Position numbers and translations under genes: made by a program. A DNA stretch of 64,000 nucleotides, taken from Cydia pomonella (lineage: Eukaryota > Arthropoda > Insecta > Lepidoptera > Tortricidae). This document shows positions 11,930 through 23,602 of this stretch, piece after piece (within the stretch, counting starts at the first letter, position 1; each line of letters starts with the position of its first letter). Under the pieces are notes generated by a model. It did no database searches, was not told where the DNA came from, and saw only the letters and a program-made list of their open reading frames with translations. The stretch covers positions 4,402,001 to 4,466,000 of the forward strand of contig NC_084727.1 of the NCBI RefSeq assembly GCF_033807575.1. The letters are read 5' to 3'.

Positions 11930-12185
11930 AAATATTATATTATATATTATAATTATAGGAACATTCTTACACAAATTGACTAAATCCCACAGTAAGCTAA
12001 TGAAGGCTTGTGTTGAGGGTATTTAGACAACGATATATATAATATACAAATACTTAATTACATACATAGAAAACATCCGTGACTCAGGAACAAAATAACT
12101 GTGCTCAACATACAAATAAATGCCCTTACGGGGATTTGAATCCAGGACCATAGCTTCATAAATCCAGTAGGCAGGGTCATTCGAA
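11930..12185 (-). mobile_element. tRNA-derived SINE (copy 1 of 5, reverse)
   Basis: On the minus strand it shows the SINE order: GGATTTGAATCC-type B box (complement of GGATTTGAATCCAGGACC), AAGGGCATTTATTTG, TTGTTCCTGAGTCACGGATG-type sequence, ATATATCGTTGTC, CTCAACACAAGCCTT and TTACTGTGGGA, then an AT tail. The A-box head is damaged. The same family lies at 19118, 31750, 48905 and 56905. Confidence 0.75.
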
Positions 12186-12779
12186 TTAATTTCGAGATAT
12201 GTCTCGATATGTACATTAAGGCAGAGGGGTAGGAAAGTGCTAGATTTACCAAAATCAGCTCAGGATTTATGTCGCGTGGAAGTGGTGAAAGACAAGCGTA
12301 ACTAATCAAATAGTTAAGTCCAAGTCTAATTTCAAATAAGTACATGGGTACATACGAAAATGCTAACTTAAAGTTTTGGGTGGAGGTGGCAATTGGGAGA
12401 GCTAAATAGAGCATGGCAACCTGCGCCCCTCCTCTCCACACATCTTAGTTTTTAGTCATAAGTTCTTACTTTTAATTTTAGGTTTGTACTAATAGTCGTT
12501 ATAAATCGGTGATCTGAAATAAAAGGTTTTTTTTTTAATTAATTTATTTTCCTTTGCTTACTTCTAATATTAGACAATTGTGTATTAGGTTTTTAAAATC
12601 ATTGATCAAGTCAAGTTTAATGGTCAAATTCCAAACATTCATGCATAATTGTGTTTTTACAATACTTTTTTTTACAAAGCTCTGCATGAAAGCATGAATA
12701 CTAAAAGCAGTTTTACTGTAATAGAGATTAAGTTTAAAATAAAAATAGACCGATTAAACATGAGCGCGCGAAGTAGAAA
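12186..12779. other. No gene recognised
   Basis: A 127-codon open frame on the minus strand (12441-12058) overlaps the SINE and has no recognisable motif. I treat it as chance. Confidence 0.4.
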
Positions 12780-13430
12780 GTATGGAGATTTTCCAAAATG
12801 ACGCGGCGAAAACCCGGCCGTTGACCCCGCGGGGACGGAACACAGTTTTGAGGCAAAATTTTAGTTCCTTCTACCAGCTGAGCCCCGGCTCAGATTTGAG
12901 AATTTTAGGTAAGTATATCCGTCGCGCTGACGGGAGTGGCTCCTGAAATTAGTGCGATAAAGAAAACTGTAGCTTAGGCGAAAAATCCTGTGTGAAAATC
13001 TCATAAATCACGTGTTCACTCATACAAAAAGAGAAAACGTTTTTACATTTCTAAATATTTCCTTATCTCTATGATTTCTTAGTATGTTATTGAGACACAA
13101 TGAAAAATATTGTTTTTTTTTTATCAAAAAGCGAAACCTATAAACCTAGAATACATTATGCTGAAGCGATCAACATCAAAATCAAAGTGATTTGTTAAGA
13201 TTAAGTTAGTGAAAAACGCTTCCTCCCGAAATGGAATTTGATAGAAAAATTACCGTTATTTCGTTCGATTCGAAAAGCTATTTTTCCCTCTCAACATTTT
13301 TCTCCTCCAAAACTAATCGTAACGAGATTTTGGAAACGGAATGAGAAATAAATTGTCTGTGTCTGACCATTTTGATTTTTGTGTTTATTGTTGCCGAATT
13401 TATATGCTAGGCGTCTGTTTACGACGCGTT
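12780..13430. repeat. Dispersed repeat shared with 37080-37400
   Basis: Shared blocks occur in the same order in both places: GTGGCTCCTGAAATTAGTGC / GCGGCTCCTGAATCTAGTGC, TTAGGCGAAAAATCCTG / TTAGGCGAAAAATGCTG, CTCCTCCAAAACT, AACGAGATTTTGG and CTGTGTCTGACC. It is non-coding. The family is not identified. Confidence 0.5.
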
Positions 13431-14973
13431 TATTTGGCCATTTTTAGCGCTTTAAAGTAACCTAGTTCTTATAATAACAAGAATAAAAAAAATATGTACT
13501 CCTTTTCAAGTAAAACATTACCTATGTAAAGAGGTACCTAGGTACAAAAGGTTAGCTGGAAGAGATCCCTTAAAGGAGATGTTAGTCTTTATTTTTTGTG
13601 TTATATACTTGAGCAATTATATGTCACTACTACTATTACATATTTATATTTATACCTGGGTGACATCTTGTTGTAGAACTTACTAGTCAACTTACAAAAG
13701 TACGTAAAGATGTGAATTTCACTGACATTTATATGAAATCCTCACTAACTATTACATAGTTCTCAGTTCACAAATCCCTCCTGTCTCCATTCAATTCCAA
13801 TATAACTTGAACCATAAATTCGTTATAACAATGCATGACCGGAGGCCAGTATCCGAGATGTGGTTAATCGTGATTAGCCCAGTTTAAAGACCAGCGGACG
13901 ACGCACGTGTGACGGAGCGAATAACCTTACTAGTACAAAATAATAAGATAACGCGTGGATGCTATTTTTAAACATAAGCTAGCGACCAAATTAGAAAGAC
14001 CTATAAAAATCCGCCATTTTATAGTAAAAAAATTACAATCTATAATGAAACGATGTAAAACTTTAACCAATTCAATGAATTTTCAACTTTATTATGACGA
14101 GTTAGAATTGAGATTACATTGCGATTTTGATGTGAGTTAATTCGCTTTGCACGAATAATGTCATATCGAAAACAACTTGAAAAAAACTTTAGCACGTAAA
14201 ACTCAAAACTATTAAGACGTAACTCGACATATGTTTATTTGCATTCTGCACTTTGTTACTACTCGTCAAGGTACATATTTCACTGGAGGAAATTATGAAT
14301 GGAACGTTTTTCATTTATTTAGCGAGTTTGCTAAAGTTATTCACGATTCACGATACAATTAGCATTTAATTGGTGGCCCCGTTGTAGACGTTAAAATTAG
14401 TCCAAACGTCATTTATTTTACATTACAATATGTAATGTTATATTAGTTTCAAAATTTCGACACCCGCATTTTATAAAAATAATAAGTATTCAAAACATTA
14501 GTAACAATACTTTCAGTTACAAAATAATACAAAAAGTAGCCTTATTGCCTTGAAGAACTATCTAATTCTAATACGCAATTCTTGATCGTAATTTGAATTT
14601 GTAAATTCAAATATACCCAATATAAAATGAGCCGTTTTGTTGAACTTGGCCTTAGTTAAATAGACTTGAGAGTCCTGAGCTTTGCACCGTGGCTTTGCAC
14701 CTTTATCGGCCCGTAAGGTGTTTTTTACTTCGTACTTATATTTTTATTTGACTTGCTATGGTTGTTAAATCGATATTTGTTATTCGAATTTGCACAAATA
14801 TCGTATGGTTTGCTCGTGTCAGTAAATTCTAAGGAAAATGGCAAAATGCCAAAGGTAAAAAACATAATAGGTAAGTGTATTGTGTAAAGAACTGTTATGG
14901 CCTTAAGGCTATGGATTTTGGTATTTACGACAAATTACTAATACGAGTCCTCAACAAGTATAGCAGATAGAGT
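13431..14973. other. No gene recognised
   Basis: 1.5 kb of AT-rich non-coding sequence. The open frame 13955-14140 is Lys/Arg-rich but lacks any family signature. Confidence 0.45.
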
Positions 14974-15119
14974 TAGACCAAGCTAACTTGGCAACGATTT
15001 TGATAGCACAGCTCACAGACTGCAAGTGTTATTTTAAACGTAAAAACTTCTATTAAATTAACATTTACACAGTTTGTGCTATCAAAATCGCTGCAGAGTG
15101 AGCTTATTGCATTGGTCTG
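14974..15119. mobile_element. MITE (copy 1 of 2; relative at 36882-37026)
   Basis: Left TTAGACCAAGCTAACTTGGC, then GATTTTGATAGCACAG; right GTGCTATCAAAATCG and GCATTGGTCTGT. The centre contains GCAAGTGTTATTTTAAACGT. The relative at 36882 has the same plan (GCAACGATTTTGACAGC ... GGTCTGAC). Confidence 0.65.
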
Positions 15120-15285
15120 TCTCTAGGAGGCAGACAACGTTACTCTGTTCGGATCACTGACCTAATATGGTTCGGAAGTGGCGTCGGATAATTTCAGTTC
15201 GATTATAGTGGTATCGTATAAATTGTATTGAATGAAAAATAATAAAAATAATAAACACCCAAATAAACAAATGTAAATTATAAAA

Positions 15286-17938
15286 AAGCGGCCAAGTGCG
15301 AGTCGGACTCGCCCATGAAGGGTTCCTTTATGACGTATTAAAAAAACTACTTAAACTACTAGATCTCGTTCAACATTTTACCACTTTGGACACACATTTT
15401 ACCACTATGAGAGTGTCTCTCGCGCAAACTATTCACTTTAGAAAAAAATTATATTAGGAACCTAAATATCATTTTTGAAGACCTATCCATAGATACCCCA
15501 CACGTATGGGTTTGACGAAAAAAAAAATGATTTTATTTTATGCCGTATTAAAAAAAACTACTCACTAGATCTCGTTCAAAACAATTTTCGTTAGAAGTTT
15601 GCATCGTAATGTATATCATATATTTTTTTTAGATTTTTCATTCTGTTATTTTAGAAGTTACAGGGGGGGGGACACACTTTTTTTTACTTTGGGAGGTTCT
15701 CTCGCGCAAACTATTCAGTTTAGAAAAAAATGATATTAGAAACCTTAATATCATTTTTGAAGACCTATCCATAGATACCCCACATGTATGGGTATGTTGA
15801 AAAAAAAAAAATTTTTTTAATTTCATGACGTATTAAAAAAAAACTACTTACTAGATCTCGTTCAAACCAATTTTCGGTGGAAGTTTACATGGCAATGTAT
15901 ATCATATATTTTTTTTAGATTTTTCATTCTGTTATTTTAGAAGTTACAGGGGGGGGGACACACTTTTTTTTACTTTGGGAGGTTCTCTCGCGCAAACTAT
16001 TCAGTTTAGAAAAAAATGATATTAGAAACCTTAATATCATTTTTGAAGACCTATCCATAGATACCCCACATGTATGGGTATGTTGAAAAAAAAAAATTTT
16101 TTTTAATTTCATGACGTATTAAAAAAAAACTACTTACTAGATCTCGTTCAAACCAATTTTCGGTGGAAGTTTACATGGCAATGTATATCATATATTTTTT
16201 TTAGATTTTTCATTCTGTTATTTTAGAAGTTACGGGGGGGGGGGACACACATTTTACCACTTTGGAAGTGTCTCTCGCGCAAACTATTCATTTTAGAAAA
16301 AAGCGGCCAAGTGCGAGTCGGACTCGCGCATGAAGGGTTCCGTACAATTTAAGACGTATTAAAAAAAAATCTTCTTACTAGATCTTGTTCAACATTTTAC
16401 CACTTTGGACACACATTTTACCACTTTGGAAGTGTCTCTCGCGCAAACTATCCAGTTTAGAAAAAAATGATATTAGGAACCTAACTATCATTTTTGAAGA
16501 CCTATCCATACATACCTTACACGTATATGTTTGATGAAAAAAATTTTTTTTAAATTTTATGACGTATTAAAAAAAAACTACTCACTAGATCTCGTTCAAA
16601 ACAATTTTCGGTGGAAGTTTGCATGGTAATGTATATCATATATTTTTTTTAGATTTTTCATTCTGTTATTTTAGAAGTTACAGGGGGGGGGACACACTTT
16701 TTTTCACTTTGGAAGGTTCTCTCGCACAAACTATTCAGTTTAGAAAAAAATGATATTAGAAACATTAATATCATTTTTGAAGACCTATCCATAGATACCC
16801 CACACGTATGGGTATGATGAAAAAAAAAATTTTTTTTAATTTCATGACGTATTAAAAAAAAACTACTTACTAGATCTCGTTCAAACCAATTTTCGGTGGA
16901 AGTTTACATGGCAATGTATATCATATATTTTTTTTAGATTTTTCATTCTGTTATTTTAGAAGTTACGGGGGGGGGACACACTTTTTTTCACTTTGGAAGG
17001 TTCTCTCGCGCAAACTATTCAGTTTAGAAAAAAATGATATTAGAAACATTAATATCATTTTTGAAGACCTATCCATAGATACCCCACACGTATGGGTATG
17101 ATGAAAAAATTTTTTTTTTTTTAATTTCATAACGTATTAAAAAAAAACTACTTACTAGATCTCGTTCAAACCAATTTTCGGTGGAAGTTTACATGGCAAT
17201 GTATATCATATATTTTTTTTAGATTTTTCATTCTGTTATTTTAGAAGTTACGGGGGGGGGGGGACACACATTTTACCACTTTGGAAGTGTCTCTCGCGCA
17301 AACTATTCATTTTAGAAAAAAATGATATTAGAAACCTCAATATCATTTTTGAAGACCTATCCATAGATACCCCACACGTATGGGTTTGATGAAAAAAGAT
17401 TTTTTGAGTTTCAGTTCTAAGTATGGGGAACCCCCAAAATTTATTGTTTTTTTTTCTATTTTTGTGTAAACATCCTAATGCGGTTCATAGAATACATCTA
17501 CTTACCAAGTTTGAACAGTACAGCTCTTATAGTTTCGGAAAAAAGTGGCTGTGACAGAATCGGACAGACAGACGGACATGACGAATCTATAAGGGTTCCG
17601 TTTTTTGCCATTTGGCTACGGAACCCTAAAAATGATATTAGAAACCTCAATATCATTTTTGAAGACCTATCCATAGATACCCCACACGTATGGGTTTGAT
17701 GAAAAAAGATTTTTTGAGTTTCAGTTCTAAGTATGGGGAACCCCCAAAATTTATTGTTTTTTTTCTATTTTTGTGTGAAAATCTTAATGCGGTTCATAGA
17801 ATACATCCACTTACTAAGTTTGAACAGTACAGCTCTTATAGTTTCGGAAAAAAGTGGCTGTGACAGAATCGGACAGACAGACGGACATGACGAATCTATA
17901 AGGGTTCCGTTTTTTGCCATTTGGCTACGGAACCCTAA
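15286..17938 (+). repeat. Lepidopteran interspersed repeat with an internal tandem array of about 285-bp units
   Basis: It starts at GCGGCCAAGTGCGAGTCGGA and ends at TTTGGCTACGGAACCCTAAA. Between them a unit of about 286 bp is repeated head to tail, with anchors GACGTATTAAAAAAA near 15541, 15826, 16111, 16561, 16845 and 17131. The unit order is CTAGATCTCGTTCAAACC, CGGTGGAAGTTTACATGG, a G8-G12 run, CTCTCGCGCAAACTATTC, and CTATCCATAGATACCCCACA. A new copy of the head at 16298 interrupts the array, and the 3' section is duplicated (17330-17635 and 17636-17938). Reading frames inside the units are repeated because the units are repeated; I do not consider them genes. Confidence 0.75.
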
Positions 17939-19117
17939 AAACATAGTATTTCAATATTTTAAATATAGGTATAGTTTTATGTATAAGCACCATCTAGCGA
18001 TTTCAAGAAGAAACGGATGACAACCTTTTTTCTAGCATGTGTGCTTTCGTTTTAGTTTTCTATATTTTCAATAGGTTGCGCTAAATTTTTTTACTTATAA
18101 CGCCATCTAGCGCCTCCTAGATGAAATGCATGACAACATTGTCACCTCATTTTTCAGTGCATGCTATGGTTATCAAAAGTTCATGTAGATGGCGCTATTA
18201 AACTTTTTGTATTTTAGCCTCTTAGTAGTTCACAGTATTTTTAGTAGATGGCGCGATTAATCTTTACGACGTATAGCCAGGTGGGGTATTACTGTGAATC
18301 TAAAATATATCGAAAGAGGGCGCTAAAATAAAAATTTAATTAAAATAAAAATACAAAATGTAATGAATGTTGATTGATTCGTATTTATTTACAATTAAAT
18401 AATAATTTTAACCATAATTCTAATATTCAAGAAACCTAATTATGGAGTGTAGGTACTTTAGTTATTATTAAGTACATATTTATTTATTAATCAAAAGGAA
18501 CACTGCAAATAATGCGCAACATATTTTAAAAAGTGTACATTAAAATACTTAAAGTACTAAGTCTAAATACCTGTGCCATTAGCATAGAAATAGGATGTGA
18601 TGATAAGCGTTTGAGATGTCTGTGGCCATCTTTAAAGTGCATTTTCTAACACAATCTGTATTTTTAATGAACCATGTATTGGTTTCGTTTCTTGGAAAAC
18701 TCAAAACCACAAAACAATTCAATCCGTAAGGATGCCATCCTTTTCCACTGTTCAATGTCTCTTTCCAATGTGCATTGCGTCTCACTCTCTCGTTAAGCAA
18801 AATTTGAGATGCAAATACACATTGGGACAAGAAAATGGACGGGTGTCACGGGTGGAATACCAAAGGCAGATAGAGAAATTTCAATTTTATAAAATTAAAT
18901 TAAAAACGTTAAGTATCTGTGTCTCTCTATCGCTCTTGCATATAATAAAGCGATAGAGAACAAATTTCAAATTTGTTTTATCGCGATAGGGTGAATTACT
19001 TATTCAGTGGCTTTTTTTATAAAACGAAGAAAACACTAGAAAAAACCTAATAATGAGCAATGGTACTTCAGTACCTACTTATTTGTTTATACCATATATT
19101 GATTAGGTACTTTTTGC
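17939..19117. other. No gene recognised; ATCTAGCG-rich stretch
   Basis: 18000-18300 contains several GCCATCTAGCG / GATGGCGCGA words. The remainder is AT-rich and non-coding. Open frames at 18579-18956 show no motif. Confidence 0.4.
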
Positions 19118-19380
19118 CGACCGGTTTGCCCTAGTGGGTAGTGACCCTGCCTACGAAGCTGATGGTCCCGGGTTCAAATCCTGGTAAGGGCATTTATTCG
19201 TGTGATGAGCATGGATATTTGTTCCTGAGTCATGGGTGTTTTCTATGTATTTAAGTATTTATAAATATTTATATATTATATATATCGTTGTCTAAGTAGC
19301 CTCAACACAAGCCTTATTGAGCTTACTGTGGGACTTAGTCAATTTGTGTAATAATGTCCTATAATATTTATTTATTTACT
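19118..19380 (+). mobile_element. tRNA-derived SINE (copy 2 of 5)
   Basis: The head is GACCGGTTTGCCCTAGTGGG and GTAGTGACCCTGCC, with B box GGGTTCAAATCC. The body runs through TGAGCATGGATATTTGTTCC, ATATATCGTTGTC and CTTACTGTGGGACTTAGTCA to an AT-rich tail. It is the best-preserved copy in the window. Confidence 0.8.
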
Positions 19381-20463
19381 TATTTATTAATTATTATATT
19401 TTATGAGTTTTATGACATCTTATGAACTTTTAGATAATTCATAGGTGTAATACTTATAGTTGCCATCAGACCAGATATATCAGAGCGCCCAAGGTGCTCA
19501 ATGATATCTGAACATGGACTTTAATGTCTCGATAATAGGCTTTGTTCAGTTATTTGTGATCACCTTGGCCGTTCCGATATATTCGATGGCGATTGTGCAT
19601 CGCTTACTTGCGTAGCCAACATGCTAATCGTTTACGCTCCGTAGCGAACGAAACGCAACTGTCACTGTCGCACTAATATGGAAGTCTAAATAGACACAAA
19701 ACGTTTCTTTGTCGTAGCACAAGCGATTGACACCTTGGCTAGGCACCCAGGGATATAGTATAGGGTGAGGTCACTATACTGCAGTTACAGTTAGATGATA
19801 GATTTTAAATTATTGCTAGGAGCTATAATTAATCGTACCTAAGTTTACTTATCTAATGAGATCACATTGAGGACGGACTAGTATTTTTAAAAATCACATT
19901 AATTAGATTTACAAGGCTCCATAAGGAAGGAGGGGATGGGAGAATAATAATCTTATTTCAATTAGAATGTTCAAAATATTGTTGATAATATTAGGTATTA
20001 CAGCAGATTTAATTTTATTATAAGTTTGTTATTTATTAAGGTTTTTTTTTGCCAGCGAGAACTGGTTTACTTTTTTTAAAGGTTTGCTTTGGCGGCAATT
20101 TAAGGTTTGTTGAAAAAAAAGTTGTGCTGAAGATTTTCACTATTGATTTTGGAATTTTAAGTACTTAATACAAACTGAAGTCCTTCAATGAAACTTGTTT
20201 CACAATAAACTCCTAATCGAACAAAAAAGTTCATATTATTCATTACCGCAAAGAAGGAGTAAGTTGTAGAGGGAAATGCTTAGAACACAAATTTTGACTT
20301 TGTAACTTTGTTTGGATTAGTTAGGAGGTGAACCATATCACAAGTTCCAGGCCGTAACCCTTGAGCCGAGGGGTAGAGGGGGTTTTTCCATATATACTGA
20401 TATATACCTTCTTATTGCTTGACCTAGAGATCTCTTTGCGATCTTACACTATAGGTCTAAATC
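19381..20463. other. No gene recognised; shared repeat at 19600-19700
   Basis: TAGCCAACATGCTAATCG, TTTACGCTCCGTAGCGAACG and AACTGTCACTGTCGCACTAA at 19612-19678 recur in reverse orientation at 33030-33100, so this is a dispersed repeat. The remainder is AT-rich and non-coding. Confidence 0.45.
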
Positions 20464-20761
20464 GCCACCAATTACATCCACTGTCCCCGATTTCGGGCCC
20501 GAAATCAGTCCCGAATTCGGGGCTGGTAATCGTTTCCCGTTTCACGGAATATCAGCACATCGTTAACAATATTTGAAATGTAAAAAATAGGTACTTTGTC
20601 TCTAATTGTCAAAAATGTTCAATGTTTCATATTTTCGCATATTTATGAACCATTTTTTTACATTTCAAATATTGTAAACGATGTGCTGCTATTCCGTAAA
20701 ACGGAAAATACATTTGCTCGGGCCCGAATTCGGGCCTGATATAGTGTGGATGTAATTGGCA
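20464..20761. mobile_element. MITE rich in TCGGGCCCGA palindromes (copy 1 of 2)
   Basis: It begins with GCCACCAATTACATCCAC and ends with the inverse GTGGATGTAATTGGC. Inside, CCGAAATC/TCGGGCCCGA words recur and the central arms (AATATTTGAAATGTAAAAA and its complement) form a large hairpin. The second copy is at 45820-46149. Confidence 0.65.
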
Positions 20762-20942
20762 CTTAAGCGCTGCACGTAGTTTTAAGTGACAATGAGGGTT
20801 TTCTGAAACGGTGCCCGTGAGATGGCAGCACTGTTGCGTCAGGTACAACAACTGTCAAATACATACGCGAATTGTAATTTTCTACGTATTTTTTGGTTTA
20901 TTTATTCTTAAAATCATTACTTTAGGAATATTGTTTTCTAAT

Positions 20943-21144
20943 ATGCCACAGTGTTGTGCAGTGCCTATGTGTGCAAATAAAACAGGAGGGCATAAGTTCC
21001 CTACGGGAGATAAAATCCGATTGAAACAGTGGCTTGTAGCCATTCGCAGAGATAAATTTAGTCCAACGAAAAATAGCCTCGTTTGTAAAAGCCACTTTAC
21101 GGCGGACGATTACGAGCTACCGAAGGACTCAGTATTGGAAAATC
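20943..21144 (+). CDS. ISL2EU transposase, exon 1: THAP zinc-finger domain
   Basis: The start ATG at 20943 opens MPQCCAVPMC, the usual beginning of a THAP domain. The C2CH zinc ligands are visible (CAVPMC, then LVCKSHF), with the intermediate HKFP and W residues of the fold. THAP domains bind DNA and in this role would recognise the element ends. The frame closes at 21227 if read through, but GTAAGA follows 21144. Splicing to the acceptor at 21304 continues the domain into RPVLKKIAVPSQFPW, the typical THAP C-terminal AVPS-F block. One base is left at the donor and two at the acceptor, so the phase fits. Confidence 0.8.
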
Positions 21145-21304
21145 GTAAGAATCTTTTCAATATTAATAATAAACTTTGCTTAATCACTTTGATTGTCTCA
21201 ATGCTCGACCAACCTTCAATGATGTAGTGCCAACATTTTTAGTTCTTGCCTTATCAAAAAATACTTAACTATAACATTGTATATTTATTTAATTACTATT
21301 TCAG

Positions 21305-22519
21305 CCAGACCTGTGTTGAAAAAAATTGCAGTGCCAAGTCAATTCCCATGGAATGAACAAAGTTCTAGTCATCCGAAGAAAAAGGAGCGATATCAAAGAC
21401 TTTTGGCGCGAAATGAAAAAAAAAATCCGTGCACAAGTACACATTAACAATGAAAAACAGAAAGATGGCACCTTCCTCATGGAAACTACTAACTGCTGCG
21501 AAGTGGAAATTGAGTTTGAGGAAAAACAGAAAGATATTGGAATCCAATGTGATTTAGGCAAAGGTAATGATCTCAAAACGCTTGAAGAATGTCCTAAACA
21601 TGAAAAAAAAAGTAAAGAATCTTCAATTGGGAATGTGCTGGATGTAACCAATGCGGCCGAAATACAGTTTTATACTGGTTTCCAAGATTATGAACATATA
21701 AAATTCATATTTACTATTTTTGGTGATGAAGTAAATAGTTTAAAATATTATCCTAAAATGAAAACATTAAAGGTGCCGTTTATAAACCCATGTGATCAAT
21801 TTCTTCTAGTATTAATTAAATTACGCCGGAACATGTTATTTACAGAACTCTCCTTTCGATTGAAGGTTAATAAAACAGTACTAAGCAACATTTTTATAAC
21901 ATGGGTCAATTACTTATATTATAAATTGAAAGAGTTGAAAGTTTGGGTGCCAAAACAATGCATAGATAAAAATATGAAGTACTACGGCAAGATTAATCCA
22001 TGCACAGTTATAGTAGATTGCACGGAAATAAAAATAGAGAAGCCCAAAAATCCACTTACCCAACAGCTTACATATTCCACTTACAAATCAGCAAATACTC
22101 TAAAAGTTTTAGTTGGAATTTCAGCATCAGGCTGCGTTACATTTGTATCAGATGCATATGGTGGGTCTACGAGTGATCGTGAACTGTTTGAAAAATGTGG
22201 ACTTATTGATAAACTTGAACCTAATGATATCATTCTTAGTGACCGTGGCTTTAATGTCCAAGACCTAGTGTGCCATAAAGATGTTACAGTTAATGTACCA
22301 GAATTTTTAAAAAATACTGATGGACAATTTGAGACTTCTCAACTCAGAAGATCAAAAAAAAATTCATCAGAACGGATACACGTTGAAAGGGTCATTGGTT
22401 TGGCTAAAACTTTTAAGATCTTAAGCGGCAAGCTAGATTCAAAATTGGTGCCTTTAGCAGGTAGAATTATATTTGTATGTTTTATGTTAACTAATTTCAA
22501 AAATAATATCATAAGGTAA
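21305..22519 (+). CDS. ISL2EU transposase, exon 2: DDE_Tnp_4 (Harbinger-like) catalytic domain
   Basis: The long frame ends at 22519. A helix-turn-helix stretch (LLVLIKLRRNMLFTELSFRL) precedes the catalytic core. Candidate acidic residues lie in VIVDCTEI, ILSDRGF and HVERVIG; VSDAYGGSTSDREL is the conserved block between the first two. Together these match the DDE superfamily endonuclease of HARBI1/ISL2EU transposases, which cut and join the transposon ends. The THAP-linked frame entering at 21305 is one base out of register with this frame. The two meet at an A10 run (21416-21425), where one A fewer would restore continuity. This could be a mutation, a sequencing or assembly error, or slippage. 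Confidence 0.8.
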
Positions 22520-22709
22520 AACATGTTTTTTTTAATTTCATTTATTTACCGTCACTTTTAACAGTACTGTTCATTCATGATCACATTACATGGTTTACCT
22601 TATTGCTATATTAAAATATAATTAGTTGTTAAATAATAAAAACAAAAATACAAAATTAAACTTTGTTTTATTTTTATCACATAGAATCTTACATGTACTA
22701 TCAAAATTA

Positions 22710-23360
22710 TTAACATTCATACATATTCATTGCTATCTGTGGCAACATAAATTGGAAGTAGAAATCTTTTACTCGAGGTATTATAATATTTTGTATAAAT
22801 GAATCATTTTTGTTAACATTTATTATTTTTTCATCACAATTGGTCCATATAAATAAATCACAACTATCTCTACCTGTGACAAGTAACTGTGTTTGGATTT
22901 GATAATAATAGTTGCTTGTTTCTTTTAGTTGCAAATACCCCAAATTATGCTCTACATGCAAATAATTGTTACATCCAATTATTTCATCCTTTATGGAATA
23001 TGGACATTTAACTTCTAAAAGTTTGTTATCTTCAATTAATCCATCAGGAGAAGCTCCAATAAAAGGGTACTGCACAGAAACATATAAACCACAACATTCT
23101 ACTTTTTTACCAGTTTTCACCTCATATGCTTCTATTGCTGTGGTTTCCATAGACTTGCCCCATTCTAAGGCCCTGCTTACTATTTTCTTATTACATATAA
23201 GGCTTTGTGCATACTTTTCCTGGTCCTTTTTAGCAGTAAATTTACAAATCTCACCGACTCTTGAAGCAGTCACACGAAAAGATCGTTCTGTATGCCATAA
23301 CTTTGTCATAGTCTGATTTTTTGTTTTCTTTTCAATCTCCTTTGCTGAGTCAGTAGTTAC
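22710..23360 (-). CDS. ISL2EU ORF2, exon 3: YqaJ-type exonuclease domain
   Basis: 216 residues plus stop, starting in phase 0 after an acceptor (CTCCTAACAG). The N-terminal part has FRVTASRVGEICK and LEWGKSMETTAIEAYE. The metal-binding core PFIGASPDGLI ... LLEVKCPYS carries the D and ExK residues of the PD-(D/E)XK/lambda-exonuclease fold, followed by YYYQIQTQLLVTG. This is the YqaJ recombinase/nuclease family that ISL2EU elements carry beside the transposase. It likely processes DNA ends during transposition, but the role is not proven. All expected core residues are present and there is no stop or frameshift. Confidence 0.85.
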   Translation of the reverse strand, partial: VTTDSAKEIEKKTKNQTMTKLWHTERSFRVTASRVGEICKFTAKKDQEKYAQSLICNKKIVSRALEWGKSMETTAIEAYEVKTGKKVECCGLYVSVQYPFIGASPDGLIEDNKLLEVKCPYSIKDEIIGCNNYLHVEHNLGYLQLKETSNYYYQIQTQLLVTGRDSCDLFIWTNCDEKIINVNKNDSFIQNIIIPRVKDFYFQFMLPQIAMNMYEC

Positions 23361-23449
23361 CTGTTAGGAGCAAAGTGTAAGGAAAGTATTAAGGTATTAA
23401 CCTAAAAAACATCTACAATGTAAACTGAATAGATGTTATATACTGAAGA

Positions 23450-23545
23450 AAAATTGACCAAGCCCTCCAGTGGCCGAGCTGGGAATCGAACCCAGGTCTA
23501 CAATTTCACTTGACTCATTCACTACCTCGCTTGCAATAGTACAAT
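23450..23545 (-). mobile_element. tRNA-derived SINE fragment in the ORF2 intron
   Basis: On the minus strand it reads ACCTGGGTTCGATTCCCAGC, a good B box, followed by TCGGCCACTGGAGGGCTTGG. It lies wholly within the intron 23361-23602 of the YqaJ gene. The family differs from the five-copy SINE. Confidence 0.5.
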
Positions 23546-23602
23546 CTTATTACAAGTATTAGCTACTATAATGAATAAATTCATCTGGAATAGGTGGCTT
23601 AC

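Noticed and set aside
12058..12441. 127-codon minus-strand frame
   Set aside because: Half of it is SINE sequence and the remainder has no family features or coding-like composition.
15638..16112. Two identical 62-codon minus-strand open frames
   Set aside because: They are the same position in adjacent tandem repeat units (286 bp apart), so their identity reflects the array and not a gene family.
17478..18020. Repeated + strand frames with RIGQTDGHDESIRVPFFAIW, also at 53533-53922
   Set aside because: These are translations of the conserved 3' end of the GGCCAAGTGCGAG repeat family. The frame is open by chance and there is no start or splice context.
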